A DNA stretch of 64,000 nt from Hyphomicrobiaceae bacterium. GTDB lineage: Bacteria; Pseudomonadota; Alphaproteobacteria; Rhizobiales; Hyphomicrobiaceae. This document shows, piece after piece, positions 53,128 to 62,292 of this stretch. The DNA lies in assembly GCA_023384095.1 (NCBI GenBank), contig JAHDXT010000003.1, forward strand, positions 1 to 64,000, read 5' to 3'. Position 1 is the first letter of the stretch; the number at the start of each line of letters is the position of its first letter. The notes beneath the pieces were generated by a model that saw only the letters and a program-made list of their open reading frames with translations, was not told the origin of the DNA and made no database searches. The position numbers and the translations under genes are program-made.

Positions 53128-55524
53128 TCAGCCGCAGCGCGAGAACCCGCAGTCGCGGCACACCCAGCATCCCTCTTCCCGCACGAACGCCAGTGAGCTG
53201 CATCGCGGGCAGGAACGGACCCGCTGGGCCGCAGCCGCGGCGGCGCTCGCCGCCGGCATCCGCTCCCCGTCGCCGCCGGCCTGCCGCAACTCGAGAACGG
53301 GCGCGGCGCTCTCGCCGCCCTGCAGGAATCCGGTGCGCACCATGTGCGTCTCGATCACGCCTCCGATGGCGGCGAGCAGGCTCGGCACATAACGCCCGCC
53401 CATCCATTGGCCACCCTGCGGGTCGAAGACCGCCTTGAGCTCTTCGACCACGAAGCTCACGTCGCCGCCGCGACGGAACACGGCGCTGATCATCCGCGTC
53501 AAAGCCACCGTCCAGGCGTAGTGCTCCAGGTTGCGTGTGTTGATGAAGATCTCGAACGGCCGGCGCCGGCCGTCGTGCTCGATGTCGTTGATGGTGATGT
53601 AGATGGCGTGGTCGCTGCCCGGCCACTTCAGCTTGTAGGTAAAGCCCGCAAGCGCCGCCTCGCGCTCGAGCGGTCTGGCCATGTAGACGACGCCGTCCTC
53701 GGAGCTGCGCTGGGCGAGCGATCGCTGCATGGCAGCCTCCGTCAGTTTGGGGTCATTGCCGGCCGCCTCTTTCGGCCGGCCCTCGGCCGCGGCCTGATCC
53801 GCTGCCGTCCGGCTCGAGAGAACGGCCCCTGTGACCGGGTTCGGCCGGAACGTGGTGCAGCCCTTGAGCCCGAGCTCGTAGGCGTCGAGGTAGACGTTCT
53901 GGAAGGCCTCGAAGGGCATGCCCGGCGGGCAGTTGATCGTCTTCGAGATCGAGCTGTCGACATGGCGCTGCAGGGCGGCCTGCATCTCCAGGTGTGCCGA
54001 CACCGGCAGCTCGCCCGTGGTGACGAAGGAGTCGAACAACGGCCTACCTTCCCCGAAGCGGGACCGGAAGACCGCGTGCGCATAGTCCTCCACCAATATC
54101 TCGCGATGGCTGCCGTCGCGCTCCAGCACGCGGCGCTTGTAGAGGAAGTCGAACACCGGCTCGACCCCGCTCGACACGTTGCCGGCCAGCAGCGAGATGG
54201 TCCCGGTCGGGGCGATCGACGTCAGGCAGCCGTTGCGGATGCCGGTATCGGCGATGGCCCGGCGCACCTCCGGCGCCAGCCGCGCCACGCCCGGACGGGC
54301 CAGGAAGCGCTCCGCGTCATAGAGCGGGAAGGCGCCCTTCTCGGCGGCGAGCTCCGCGCTCGCGAGATAGGCCGCCCGCTGCACGTGCGCCATCCAGGTC
54401 TCCGCGAGCGCCAGCGCCCGCGGCGAGCCGTAGCGGGCGCCGGCAAAGATCAGCGCATCGGCGAGGCCCGTCACGCCGAGGCCGATGCGCCGCTTGGCCA
54501 CGGCCTCCTTGCGCTGCGCCTCGAGCGGATAATTAGATGCATCGATCATGACGTCGAGCAGCCGCACCGCGATCCTGACGCGCTCCTCGAGCCGCCCGAG
54601 ACTGACGTCCGCCCCGGCCTCGAACGGCCTTTCGACGAGCCGCGCCAGGTTGATGGAGCCGAGCAGGCAGGCGCCGTAGGCCGGCAGCGGCTGCTCGCCA
54701 CACGGATTGGTCGCGAAGATCTGCTCGCAGTAGGCGAGGTTGTTCTCGTCGTTGACCCGGTCGATGAAGATGACGCCCGGCTCGGCGAACTCGTAGGTGG
54801 CGCGCATGATGCGCTCCCACAGCTCGCGGGCCCTCACCGTGCGGAACACGCGACCGCCGAACACGAGATCCCACGGCCGGTCCTCGCGCACCGCCCGGAT
54901 GAAAGCATCGGTGACGAGCACCGAAAGGTTGAAGTTGCGCAAGCGGGCGGGATCGGCCTTCGCCGCAACGAACTCCTCGATGTCCGGGTGATCGCACCTG
55001 AGCGTCGCCATCATGGCGCCGCGCCGGGCGCCGGCCGACATGATGGTGCGGCACATGGCGTCCCACACGTCCATGAAGCTGACCGGACCCGAAGCATCCG
55101 CGCCGATGCTCCTGACGAGGGCCCCCTTCGGGCGCAGGGTCGAGAAATCGTGGCCGATGCCGCCGCCCTGCTGCATCGTCAGCGCCGCTTCCTTGACGTT
55201 CTCGAAGATCGAGCTCAGGTCGTCCTCGATCCGGCCCATGACGAAGCAGTTGAACAGCGTCACCTGACGGCCGCTGCCGGCGCCGGCGATGATGCGGCCC
55301 GCCGGCAGAAAACTGAAATCGGCCAGCGCCTCGAAGTAGCGCTCGGCCCATTGCTCGCGGACCCTCCTGCCGCCCTTCTCCACCGCTGCTGCGGTGCGTG
55401 CGATCCTGCGCCAGGTCCCCTCCACCGTGCGGTCGACAGGCTCCCCATCCGCCGATTGCAGGCGGTACTTACGCTGCCAGACGTGCTCCGAGATGGGGCT
55501 GATGCTGAACGGATCTGGATGCAT
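53128..55524 (-). CDS. nrdJ: Adenosylcobalamin-dependent ribonucleotide reductase (class II)
   Basis: Reduces ribonucleotides to deoxyribonucleotides with a B12 radical, with or without oxygen. The 798 residues show the N-terminal 'VWQRKYRL', 'LFNCFVMG' (a reducing cysteine), 'GGGIGHDFSTLRP', 'SAGARRGAMMATL', and the finger-loop motif 'NPCGEQPLPAYGACLLGSIN' with its radical Cys. 'IAPTGTISLLAGNVSSGVEP' follows. The C-terminus has a Cys-rich zinc-like tail ('SCPRC', 'VCRDCGFSRCG'). I chose the ATG at 55524, with GGAG six bases upstream; a GTG at 55563 adds 13 residues. No cobalamin riboswitch fits in the 65-bp gap to plsC. Confidence 0.92.
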   Translation of the reverse strand: MHPDPFSISPISEHVWQRKYRLQSADGEPVDRTVEGTWRRIARTAAAVEKGGRRVREQWAERYFEALADFSFLPAGRIIAGAGSGRQVTLFNCFVMGRIEDDLSSIFENVKEAALTMQQGGGIGHDFSTLRPKGALVRSIGADASGPVSFMDVWDAMCRTIMSAGARRGAMMATLRCDHPDIEEFVAAKADPARLRNFNLSVLVTDAFIRAVREDRPWDLVFGGRVFRTVRARELWERIMRATYEFAEPGVIFIDRVNDENNLAYCEQIFATNPCGEQPLPAYGACLLGSINLARLVERPFEAGADVSLGRLEERVRIAVRLLDVMIDASNYPLEAQRKEAVAKRRIGLGVTGLADALIFAGARYGSPRALALAETWMAHVQRAAYLASAELAAEKGAFPLYDAERFLARPGVARLAPEVRRAIADTGIRNGCLTSIAPTGTISLLAGNVSSGVEPVFDFLYKRRVLERDGSHREILVEDYAHAVFRSRFGEGRPLFDSFVTTGELPVSAHLEMQAALQRHVDSSISKTINCPPGMPFEAFQNVYLDAYELGLKGCTTFRPNPVTGAVLSSRTAADQAAAEGRPKEAAGNDPKLTEAAMQRSLAQRSSEDGVVYMARPLEREAALAGFTYKLKWPGSDHAIYITINDIEHDGRRRPFEIFINTRNLEHYAWTVALTRMISAVFRRGGDVSFVVEELKAVFDPQGGQWMGGRYVPSLLAAIGGVIETHMVRTGFLQGGESAAPVLELRQAGGDGERMPAASAAAAAAQRVRSCPRCSSLAFVREEGCWVCRDCGFSRCG

Positions 55525-55589
55525 GCCGAACTCCGCGAGACCCCTGGAAAGTAGTCCTTCCACGCGCCCCTGTCAAAACTTTTGTTCAC

Positions 55590-56354
55590 TCAACGTTCCT
55601 GTTTTGTGTCCGTAAGCTGGCGCGCGCCAGGCGGTGCGGCCGGACCAGCCGCCGCCTCCGCGACGAGCCGCGCGCAGGCCGTTTCGATCCTCTCGACGAC
55701 CGCAGACTTGAATTCGGATCGCCCGAGGCCGGGTGCAATAGGCTCGAGGATCTCGACGACGATCGTGCCGGGATAGCGCTCGATCCGGCGGCGCGGCCAG
55801 AACAGGCCTGAATTCAGCGCCAGTGGCACGCAGGGCAGGCCCAGGCCCTCGTAGAGCAGCGAAAGCCCCGGCTTATAGTCCGGCGGGGCTCCGGGAGTGC
55901 GCCGCGTGCCCTCGGGGAAGACCAGGATCTCCCGACCGGCCGCCGCGCGCGCCCGCGCTTCGCGCAGCATCTCGCGCAGCGCCGACGGCCCGGCCTCGCG
56001 TCGGATGGGGATCATGCCGAATTTGCGCGAGAACCAGCCATAGAGCGGTATGCGCATGAGCTCCGCCTTCATGACGAGCGCCGGATCGCGGAATAACGGA
56101 ACCAGAGCGAACGTGTCCCAGGCCGACTGGTGCTTGGCGGCGATCAGGACCGGGCCGGGCGGCAGCCTCTCGAGCCCCCTCACCTCCATGCGCGTGCCCA
56201 CGATGACCTCGAGCCACCACAAGCTGACCCGGGCGTGCAGCCTCAGCGCCGCCATGGCCCACGAGCGCGGTCCCAGCAGCAAGGGGCTGGCCAGCAGCAG
56301 GAATGCGGCCGTGTTGAGATAGAAGACGGCGGCGAAAACGATGGAGCGCAGCAT
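55590..56354 (-). CDS. plsC: 1-acyl-sn-glycerol-3-phosphate acyltransferase
   Basis: A membrane-associated acyltransferase making phosphatidic acid from lysophosphatidic acid. The 254-residue protein has an N-terminal membrane segment (about 5-28), the catalytic HX4D motif as His75-Asp80 ('AKHQSAWD'), and the glycerol-phosphate-binding 'FPEGTRR' at 146-152. The start ATG follows the ydcF stop by 18 bases, so these two are probably cotranscribed, with ftsEX further upstream. This order is common in Hyphomicrobiales. Confidence 0.93.
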   Translation of the reverse strand: MLRSIVFAAVFYLNTAAFLLLASPLLLGPRSWAMAALRLHARVSLWWLEVIVGTRMEVRGLERLPPGPVLIAAKHQSAWDTFALVPLFRDPALVMKAELMRIPLYGWFSRKFGMIPIRREAGPSALREMLREARARAAAGREILVFPEGTRRTPGAPPDYKPGLSLLYEGLGLPCVPLALNSGLFWPRRRIERYPGTIVVEILEPIAPGLGRSEFKSAVVERIETACARLVAEAAAGPAAPPGARQLTDTKQER

Positions 56355-56372
56355 CGGATGGACTCTCGGGCG

Positions 56373-57023
56373 TCAAGAGCGGCTGGCCGGCTCCGCCGTC
56401 GCGACGGCTCTGGGCTCGAACGTGCGAGCCAAGCGCGCCACGACGAACCGCGCCGCGGAGGGCAGGAACTTCAGGTACTCCGATGCGAGCAGCCAGAACG
56501 ATCCCGGACTGGTCCACCAGGCCTTATTGCGGAGCTGCCGGGGGAGCACCGGATAGGCGATCAGCCTGACCTCCGGCATCACCCTGCCCAACTCGACCAG
56601 GCTGCGCGGCATGTGATAGCTCGAGGTGACGACGATCAGGCTCGAGAAGCCGTGCGCGGTGGCCCACGAGCGCGTCTCCTCGGCATTGCCCACGGTGTCC
56701 TGCGCCTCATAGCCGAGATCGACGCAGCAGTCGAACAGCCTCTTGCCGAGCCGGGCCAGCCGGCGAATCTCGCCGCTGCTCGTCTGGCGGTTGACCCCGG
56801 TCACGAGCAGCCTGCCGGCGTGCCCGTCGGCCAGCAGTTTCGCGCCCACCATGATGCGATGCTGCGCACCCGTGAGCGCCACGATGCCATCGGCTTTCTG
56901 CACCGGCAGCATGGGGTCGCGCGTCGCGGCGGCGGCAAACAGCACGAAGCCGAGTGTGAGCAGGGCGGCCGCCGCCAAGCCCGATCCGATCCCCAGCCAC
57001 CACGCTCGCCGCGCCTTCGCCAT
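56373..57023 (-). CDS. YdcF/DUF218 family membrane protein
   Basis: A 216-residue protein with one N-terminal membrane segment (about 8-32) and a periplasmic DUF218 domain: 'ADGIVALTGAQHRI', 'HAGRLLVTGVN', 'YEAQDTVGNAEETRSW' and 'IVVTSSYHMPRSLVEL'. The SanA/YdcF family is tied to envelope integrity, but no activity is firmly assigned. I chose the ATG at 57023, which places the membrane segment near the start. In-frame ATGs further up (for example 57077) remain possible. Located between ftsX and plsC, which suits an envelope role. Confidence 0.83.
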   Translation of the reverse strand: MAKARRAWWLGIGSGLAAAALLTLGFVLFAAAATRDPMLPVQKADGIVALTGAQHRIMVGAKLLADGHAGRLLVTGVNRQTSSGEIRRLARLGKRLFDCCVDLGYEAQDTVGNAEETRSWATAHGFSSLIVVTSSYHMPRSLVELGRVMPEVRLIAYPVLPRQLRNKAWWTSPGSFWLLASEYLKFLPSAARFVVARLARTFEPRAVATAEPASRS

Positions 57024-57157
57024 CCAACAGGTTTTCCAATCGCCCGCCGACTGCCGCTCACCGGCACTCCGGGCCATCCCGTTGCGACGCAACCTAATCC
57101 ATCCAGCCGAAAATGCGACCCCTCCCCGAAATTATCGAGGGTCACGGCCGGTCGCGG

Positions 57158-58249
57158 TCATTGGCGCGCGTGCAGGATGCGGTAGACGCCGAACCGGGAC
57201 GTGAGCATGCACAGGCCAGCGATCACCACCACCACGAAGCCGAGCAGAACAAAGCCGGGCGTGTCGAGCGCGCCCGCCCCGACCAGGCGCCGCACCTCGG
57301 CGAGGGTGACGGTGCCTCCGCCGAGCAGCTCCATCATGCTCGGCATCATGAGAAAGACGGCGATGGCGCAGACCGCGCCGACGAGGCCCGCGCGAATGCC
57401 GAGCGACAGGAAGTGCCGCTCGAACTCGCGCGCGATGAACTTGTCGGTGGCGCCGACGAAATGCAGCACCTCGACGATCTCCCGGTTCGAGGCCATGGAG
57501 CTGCGCGTGGCCGAGACGATGATTGCCGTCGTCGCCGACGCCACCAGCATCAGGATGGCGAGGCCGCCGAGCGCGAAGGACCGGGTTACGGTGCGGATCT
57601 GCTGCTGCCAGTGCCGGTGATCGTCGAGCGTCACGCCCTTGAACTGCCGTGCCAGCGCTCCCCGCAGGATCGTCATGTCCGGAGGCTGGCCGCGGTCGAG
57701 CTCCAAGGCCACGAGGCGGGGCACAGGCAGCGACTTCAGCGCCTCCGACTGGCCGAGCCACGGCTCGAGCAGTGAATTCGACTCGGCGATGCTCAGGCCG
57801 CGCGCGGCGCGCACTCCAGGCTGGCGGCTCAGGAAGGCGACGACGTCGGCGACCGCCCTTTCCATGTCCGCGGCCTGGCGCGGCTCGAGCTGGACCGTGA
57901 CCTCGCTGGCGATGTCCCTGAGCCAGGCCGACGCCGATTGATTGATCATGTACACGGCGCCGGCTGTCAGGCAGGCGAAGAAGCACATGATCGAGACCAC
58001 GAGCGTCAGCGAGCGGCCCGTCACCGACCCCGCGGGGACGATCGGCGTCCTGGCCGGGTCCTTGTTGGCGGCGGCCCGGCCCGCGGCGTGGACCTCGCGC
58101 CGATGCAGCGGAGCTGGGCCAGGCACTCCCAGCTCGTACTCGGGCGGCCCGGTCACCGGATCCACCGTGCTCTCATGCGGGTCGAAATCGTCGTGGCGGG
58201 GCGGGCCTGGCCGGGACGACGCCACCGGTCTGTCATACGATCCTGACAT
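57158..58249 (-). CDS. ftsX: Cell division ABC transporter-like permease FtsX
   Basis: The membrane partner of FtsE. FtsEX controls periplasmic peptidoglycan hydrolases at the septum rather than transporting a substrate. The 363 residues have a long Pro/His-rich cytoplasmic N-terminus (1-78) and a first membrane segment (about 79-101). A periplasmic domain ('VTVQLEPRQAADMERAVADV') leads to three C-terminal membrane segments with 'REIVEVLHFVGATDKFIARE', the FtsX signature. It overlaps the end of ftsE by 17 bases, so the two are translated together. Confidence 0.92.
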   Translation of the reverse strand: MSGSYDRPVASSRPGPPRHDDFDPHESTVDPVTGPPEYELGVPGPAPLHRREVHAAGRAAANKDPARTPIVPAGSVTGRSLTLVVSIMCFFACLTAGAVYMINQSASAWLRDIASEVTVQLEPRQAADMERAVADVVAFLSRQPGVRAARGLSIAESNSLLEPWLGQSEALKSLPVPRLVALELDRGQPPDMTILRGALARQFKGVTLDDHRHWQQQIRTVTRSFALGGLAILMLVASATTAIIVSATRSSMASNREIVEVLHFVGATDKFIAREFERHFLSLGIRAGLVGAVCAIAVFLMMPSMMELLGGGTVTLAEVRRLVGAGALDTPGFVLLGFVVVVIAGLCMLTSRFGVYRILHARQ

Positions 58250-58889
58250 GACCCTCGTGCAGCTCCAGGCGCGGCGACTTGAACTGCCGCATCAGTTGAT
58301 GATCGTGGGTGGCGATGACGACCGAGGTTCCCAGCCGGTTCAGCTCGATGAAGAGCCGCAACAGGCGGCGCGCCATCTGCGGGTCGACGTTGCCGGTGGG
58401 CTCGTCGGCCAGCAGCAGCTCGGGCTTGCCGATGACCGCGCGGGCGATCGCCGCGCGTTGCTTCTCACCGCCCGACAGCACCGACGGAAACGCATGCATC
58501 CGCTCGCCTAGCCCCACCCACTGCAGCAGATCGGTGACGTCCTCCTTGTAGTCGGCAATGCGCTTGCCGACCACTCGCAACGGCAGTGCGACGTTCTCCC
58601 AGGTCGTGAGGTGGTCGAGCAGGCGGAAGTCCTGGAACACGATGCCGATGCGCCGCCTGAGCTGCGCCCGGCGAGCCGGTGTCATGCGGCCGACATCCTG
58701 ATCGAAGATGTGGAGCTGGCCGCGGCTCGGCGCCAGCGAGAGGAACAGGAGCCGGAGCAGCGTGCTCTTGCCGGCGCCGGACGGGCCGGTCAGGAAGTGG
58801 AACGAGCCGGGCTTGAGGTGAAACGTCACCTCGCGGAGGACTTCCGGCCCCCGCCCGTACTTCATTCCGACGTTCTGTAACCGGATCAC
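58233..58889 (-). CDS. ftsE: Cell division ATP-binding protein FtsE
   Basis: The ATPase of the FtsEX complex. The 218-residue ABC protein has Walker A GPSGAGKST at 35-43, a Q-loop near 'IVFQDFRLLDHLTTWENVAL', signature LSGGEKQ at 138-144, Walker B LLLADEPTG at 158-166, and the H-loop His in 'VIATHDHQLM'. FtsE-specific sequence is seen throughout, especially 'FRLLDHLTTWENVALPLRV'. It heads a minus-strand run ftsE-ftsX-ydcF-plsC and is divergent from hpt. Confidence 0.96.
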   Translation of the reverse strand: MIRLQNVGMKYGRGPEVLREVTFHLKPGSFHFLTGPSGAGKSTLLRLLFLSLAPSRGQLHIFDQDVGRMTPARRAQLRRRIGIVFQDFRLLDHLTTWENVALPLRVVGKRIADYKEDVTDLLQWVGLGERMHAFPSVLSGGEKQRAAIARAVIGKPELLLADEPTGNVDPQMARRLLRLFIELNRLGTSVVIATHDHQLMRQFKSPRLELHEGHVRIV

Positions 58890-59150
58890 GTCCCGACCAA
58901 CCCCGCGGATCCCCCTCGTCGCTTCTTATGCGGGAAGCGCCGGTAGTGATCAATCTCAGGATTGTGGCGGGGTCGTGTAAGTCCAGTCCGGATCGCAATT
59001 CGGCTTTGGCGCCAACCAGCCCGGCTGCGGCCTCGCAGGGCCGAGACGGCGCCATGCCGCAGCCGGAGACGGGTCATGGGGTTCACCATTGCAGCGGAAT
59101 GCCATTCGGCCGATATGTGGAGCAAATCATCCATGTTCCGGGGAAGCGTA

Positions 59151-59696
59151 ATGAATGAAGTCACCGACGACAGCCGCATCGAGGTGATCTTCCCGCCGGA
59201 GGAGATCGCCAGGCGGATCGATGGGCTCGCAGCCCGGATCGCAGCAAGCGGGCTCGACCGGCTGCTGGTGGTCGCCGTCCTCAAGGGCAGCTTCGTTTTC
59301 GCAGCCGACCTGATCCGTGCTCTGCATCGCGTCGGGATCGAGCCCGAGGTCGATTTCATCTCGCTGTCGAGCTATCGCAAGAGCACGAAATCGTCGGGGA
59401 AGGTGGAGATCCTGCGCGACATCGAGATGGACGTCGAGGGCCGCAACGTCCTGCTGGTCGACGACATCCTGGAATCGGGCCGCACACTCGCTTTCGCCAA
59501 GGATCTCGTCGTGGCGCGCGGCGCGAGGCAGGTGATGACCTGCGTTCTGCTCGACAAGCGGGTGCGCCGCGCCGTGCAGGTCGAGGCGGACCTTGCCGCG
59601 TTCGAGTGCCCGAACGTGTTCGTGGTAGGCTATGGCATGGACCTCGGGCACCGGTACCGCGAGCTGCCGTTCGTAGGACAGCTCTCGACGCGCTGA
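59151..59696 (+). CDS. hpt: Hypoxanthine phosphoribosyltransferase
   Basis: A purine-salvage enzyme converting hypoxanthine (and often guanine) plus PRPP to IMP. The 181-residue product has 'VVAVLKGSFVFAADLIRAL', the flexible-loop region 'VDFISLSSYRKST', and the PRPP-binding motif 'NVLLVDDILESGRTLAFAK' (20 residues or fewer as shown), followed by 'CVLLDKRVRR' and 'GYGMDLGHRYREL'. The ATG at 59151 follows GGGGAAG. In-frame codons upstream lack similarity. The receiver gene begins 35 bases downstream. Confidence 0.94.
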   Translation: MNEVTDDSRIEVIFPPEEIARRIDGLAARIAASGLDRLLVVAVLKGSFVFAADLIRALHRVGIEPEVDFISLSSYRKSTKSSGKVEILRDIEMDVEGRNVLLVDDILESGRTLAFAKDLVVARGARQVMTCVLLDKRVRRAVQVEADLAAFECPNVFVVGYGMDLGHRYRELPFVGQLSTR

Positions 59697-59731
59697 TCAC
59701 CGGTCGCCGGAGCCGGACCTGGAGGAGGGAC

Positions 59732-60094
59732 ATGGCTCGCATTCTGCTGGCGGACGACGATCCGACGGCCCTCGACCTCCTCGGCCGGGCCCTGGCCGGC
59801 GACGGACACGAGGTCGTGCGCTGCCAGGACGGCAATGAGGCGATCCAGCAGTTGCTGGACGCGCCGGCGGCATTCGACCTGCTGCTGAGCGACGTCGAGA
59901 TGCCGGGCCTGGACGGCATCGAGCTGGCGAGGCGTGCAGCCGAGGCAGCGCCGCGGACCCGTATCCTGCTCATGTCCGGATTCATGGGCGGCACCGACCG
60001 CGTCGAGAAGCTCGGGATCCAGGTGGCCGGCTTCGTGAGCAAGCCGCTGTCTCTCGACCAGATCCGCGCCGCCGTGCGCTCTGCCCTGGCGTGA
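59732..60094 (+). CDS. Single-domain response regulator, CpdR-like
   Basis: A 120-residue receiver domain without an output domain. Seen are the acidic pair in 'ILLADDDPTALDLL', phosphoacceptor Asp54 in 'LLLSDVEMPGLDGIELARRA', the conserved Ser/Thr region 'ILLMSGF', and the Lys in 'FVSKPLSLDQI'. It resembles CpdR, the alphaproteobacterial receiver that steers ClpXP to cell-cycle substrates, most clearly in 'DGIELARRA'. Other stand-alone receivers are also possible. GGAGGAGGG is an excellent ribosome site before the ATG at 59732. It follows hpt by 35 bases. Confidence 0.75.
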   Translation: MARILLADDDPTALDLLGRALAGDGHEVVRCQDGNEAIQQLLDAPAAFDLLLSDVEMPGLDGIELARRAAEAAPRTRILLMSGFMGGTDRVEKLGIQVAGFVSKPLSLDQIRAAVRSALA

Positions 60095-60112
60095 GGCAGC
60101 TTTTTTCTCTCG

Positions 60113-61021
60113 TCACTCTGTTTTGCGGCTGGCGCGCCTGCGCACGCGCTCCCGGTGCAGCGTATAGAGCCCGGCGCCGATGACGATGCCGATGCCGATG
60201 AACGTCACGCGATCGGGCAGCTCGCTGAAAACGAGATAGCCGGAGACGACCGCGAACGGCGTCGCGGCATAACGGAAGGGCGAGACCACTGCCATCTCGC
60301 CGGTGCGCATGGCCATGATGGTCCAGTAGTTGCCGCCGAACACGGTGACACCGCTCGCGGCCAGCAGCAGCATCAGGCCGGCGGACGGCATTTTCCAGGT
60401 CTCGAGCGGCAGCAGCATGAGGCCGCCGGCGGTCACGCTGATGGCCGAGATGGATGCGAGCAGCAGTGCCGGCAGCGCCAGCCCGATATGGCGGGTGAGC
60501 AGATCGCGGGTGGTGACGCACAGCACCGAGCCCATGACGAACAGCGCCGCCCAGTCGAACGCGCTGCCCCCCGGGCGGATGATGATGAGCACTCCGGCAA
60601 GGCCGGCGATCAGCGCCAGCCAGCGGCGCCAGCCGACCGGCTCGTTGAGGAATATCGCCGCAGCGGCGGTGAGCGCCAGCGGCGTGAACTGGCTGATGGC
60701 GCTGACCTCCGCAAACGGCAGACGCAACAGCGCCAGGAAGAACAGCGCGGTCGCGCCGATGTCGCCGAGCGTCCGCAGGGCCATGAGCGGCGTCACGGCG
60801 AGATAGGCGCTCTTCAGCGCACCGGTCGCGTAGGCGACGGCCACCGTGGCGGCGCTGGAGAAGAGCCCGCGCAGGAACATCATCTCGCCCGGCGGCAACT
60901 CCCGGCCGGCGAGCTTGATGATCGTGTCCCCGAACACGAAGCTCGCCATGGCGGCGGTCATCGCCAGGATGCCGCGCAGGTTCTCGCTGCCGGCCGCAAT
61001 CGATCCGAGGGGCGACGGCAT
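60113..61021 (-). CDS. EamA/DMT-family transporter
   Basis: A 302-residue inner membrane protein with about ten hydrophobic helices forming two EamA repeats: 'LAMTAAMASFVFGDTIIKLA' at the N-terminus and 'LLLLAASGVTVFGGNYWTIM' in the second half. The signature 'ALFFLALLRLPFAEVSAISQ' is typical of the family. These transporters move amino acids, metabolites or drugs; the substrate cannot be inferred. I chose the ATG at 61021, just before the first helix; the open frame upstream is not family-like. Confidence 0.85.
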   Translation of the reverse strand: MPSPLGSIAAGSENLRGILAMTAAMASFVFGDTIIKLAGRELPPGEMMFLRGLFSSAATVAVAYATGALKSAYLAVTPLMALRTLGDIGATALFFLALLRLPFAEVSAISQFTPLALTAAAAIFLNEPVGWRRWLALIAGLAGVLIIIRPGGSAFDWAALFVMGSVLCVTTRDLLTRHIGLALPALLLASISAISVTAGGLMLLPLETWKMPSAGLMLLLAASGVTVFGGNYWTIMAMRTGEMAVVSPFRYAATPFAVVSGYLVFSELPDRVTFIGIGIVIGAGLYTLHRERVRRRASRKTE

Positions 61022-61212
61022 CGAGCCTTGCAGGTGAGCCTCCGGGCATTCTCCCCGCGATTCACGCGAGCGGCAGATCACCCTTGTGGCACGGGAACCC
61101 GGCGCGAGAAAAGCGCTGTCCGGCCTGCCACATGCCCGGTCTGCATAAACCGCCGGGCTGGACGGAGTTGAGTTCAATCCCACCAGTGCGGGGAGGCGGA
61201 TCGGCCGAGGGA

Positions 61213-62292
61213 TCAGCCGCCGGTCACGCTCATGTGGCGCGAGACCGCCGGGCGGCGGGTGCGCCGGTCGATGACGAAGTCGTGGCCCTTCGGCTTGCGG
61301 CCGATGGCCTCGTCGATCGCCGCGGACAGCAGCGTGTCATCGGCGCTCGCGCGGAGCGGCGACCTCAGGTCGGCCGCATCCTCCTGCCCGAGACACATAT
61401 AGAGCGTCCCCGTGCAGGTGAGCCGCACCCTGTTGCAGCTCTCGCAGAAGTTGTGGGTCATGGGCGTGATGAATCCGAGGCGGCCGCCGGTCTCGGCGAC
61501 GCGCACGAAGCGCGCCGGACCGCCCGTGCGATAGGGAATATCCTCCATCGTGAAGCGGTCCATGAGCCGCGCCCGCACGATCGACAGCGGCAGATACTGC
61601 TCCGTGCGGTCGCCGTCGATCTCTCCCAGCGGCATCGTCTCGATCAGGGTGAGGTCGTAGCCGCGGCCATGCGCGAAGCGCACCAGGTCCTCGATCTCGT
61701 CCTCGTTGACGCCCTTGAGCGCCACCGCGTTGAGCTTGATCGCGAGCCCCGCCTTCTCGGCGGCTGCGAGGCCGTTCATCACCTGGCTGAAATCGCCCCA
61801 GCGGGTGATGGACTTGAAGCGGTCGGGCCGCAGAGTGTCCAGCGAGACGTTGACCCGCTCGAGGCCGCAGGCCGCCAGGTCAGCGGCGTACCTCGGGAGC
61901 TGGCTGCCGTTGGTCGTCAGCGTCAGCTCCTCGAGCCGGCCGGATTCGAGATGGCGGGACAGGGCGCGGAACAGCCACATGATGTTCTTGCGCACCAGCG
62001 GCTCGCCGCCGGTGATCCTGAGCTTGCGGACACCCCTGGCGACGAACGCCGAGCACAGGCGGTCGAGCTCCTCCAGCGTCAGCAGGTCCTTCTTCGGCAG
62101 GAAGGTCATGTGCTCGGACATGCAGTAGACGCAGCGGAAATCGCAGCGGTCCGTCACGGAAACCCGCAGGTAGGTGACGTGACGGCCGAACGGGTCGACC
62201 ATCGGGTATTCTGCCGAACCGGCACCTGGCGCGATCATCGAGGAGACCTTGTCAGCGGGGAGGCGACCATTGCACGCCTCGAGGCAGCTCAT
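61213..62292 (-). CDS. moaA: GTP 3',8-cyclase MoaA
   Basis: A radical SAM enzyme starting molybdenum cofactor synthesis by converting GTP to 3',8-cyclo-7,8-dihydro-GTP. The 359-residue protein has the SAM cluster CxxxCxxC at Cys50, Cys54 and Cys57, '[12 protein letters not shown]', and the second cluster motif '[20 protein letters not shown]' with its third cysteine after it. It ends in the double glycine 'SVTGG' needed for activity. The ATG at 62292 has GGAAG eight bases upstream. It is divergent from a formate dehydrogenase operon, which needs this cofactor. Confidence 0.95.
   Translation of the reverse strand: MSCLEACNGRLPADKVSSMIAPGAGSAEYPMVDPFGRHVTYLRVSVTDRCDFRCVYCMSEHMTFLPKKDLLTLEELDRLCSAFVARGVRKLRITGGEPLVRKNIMWLFRALSRHLESGRLEELTLTTNGSQLPRYAADLAACGLERVNVSLDTLRPDRFKSITRWGDFSQVMNGLAAAEKAGLAIKLNAVALKGVNEDEIEDLVRFAHGRGYDLTLIETMPLGEIDGDRTEQYLPLSIVRARLMDRFTMEDIPYRTGGPARFVRVAETGGRLGFITPMTHNFCESCNRVRLTCTGTLYMCLGQEDAADLRSPLRASADDTLLSAAIDEAIGRKPKGHDFVIDRRTRRPAVSRHMSVTGG

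Noticed and set aside
55525-55589. Cobalamin riboswitch upstream of nrdJ
   Set aside because: The 65-bp gap is too short for the roughly 200-base aptamer and shows no B12 box.
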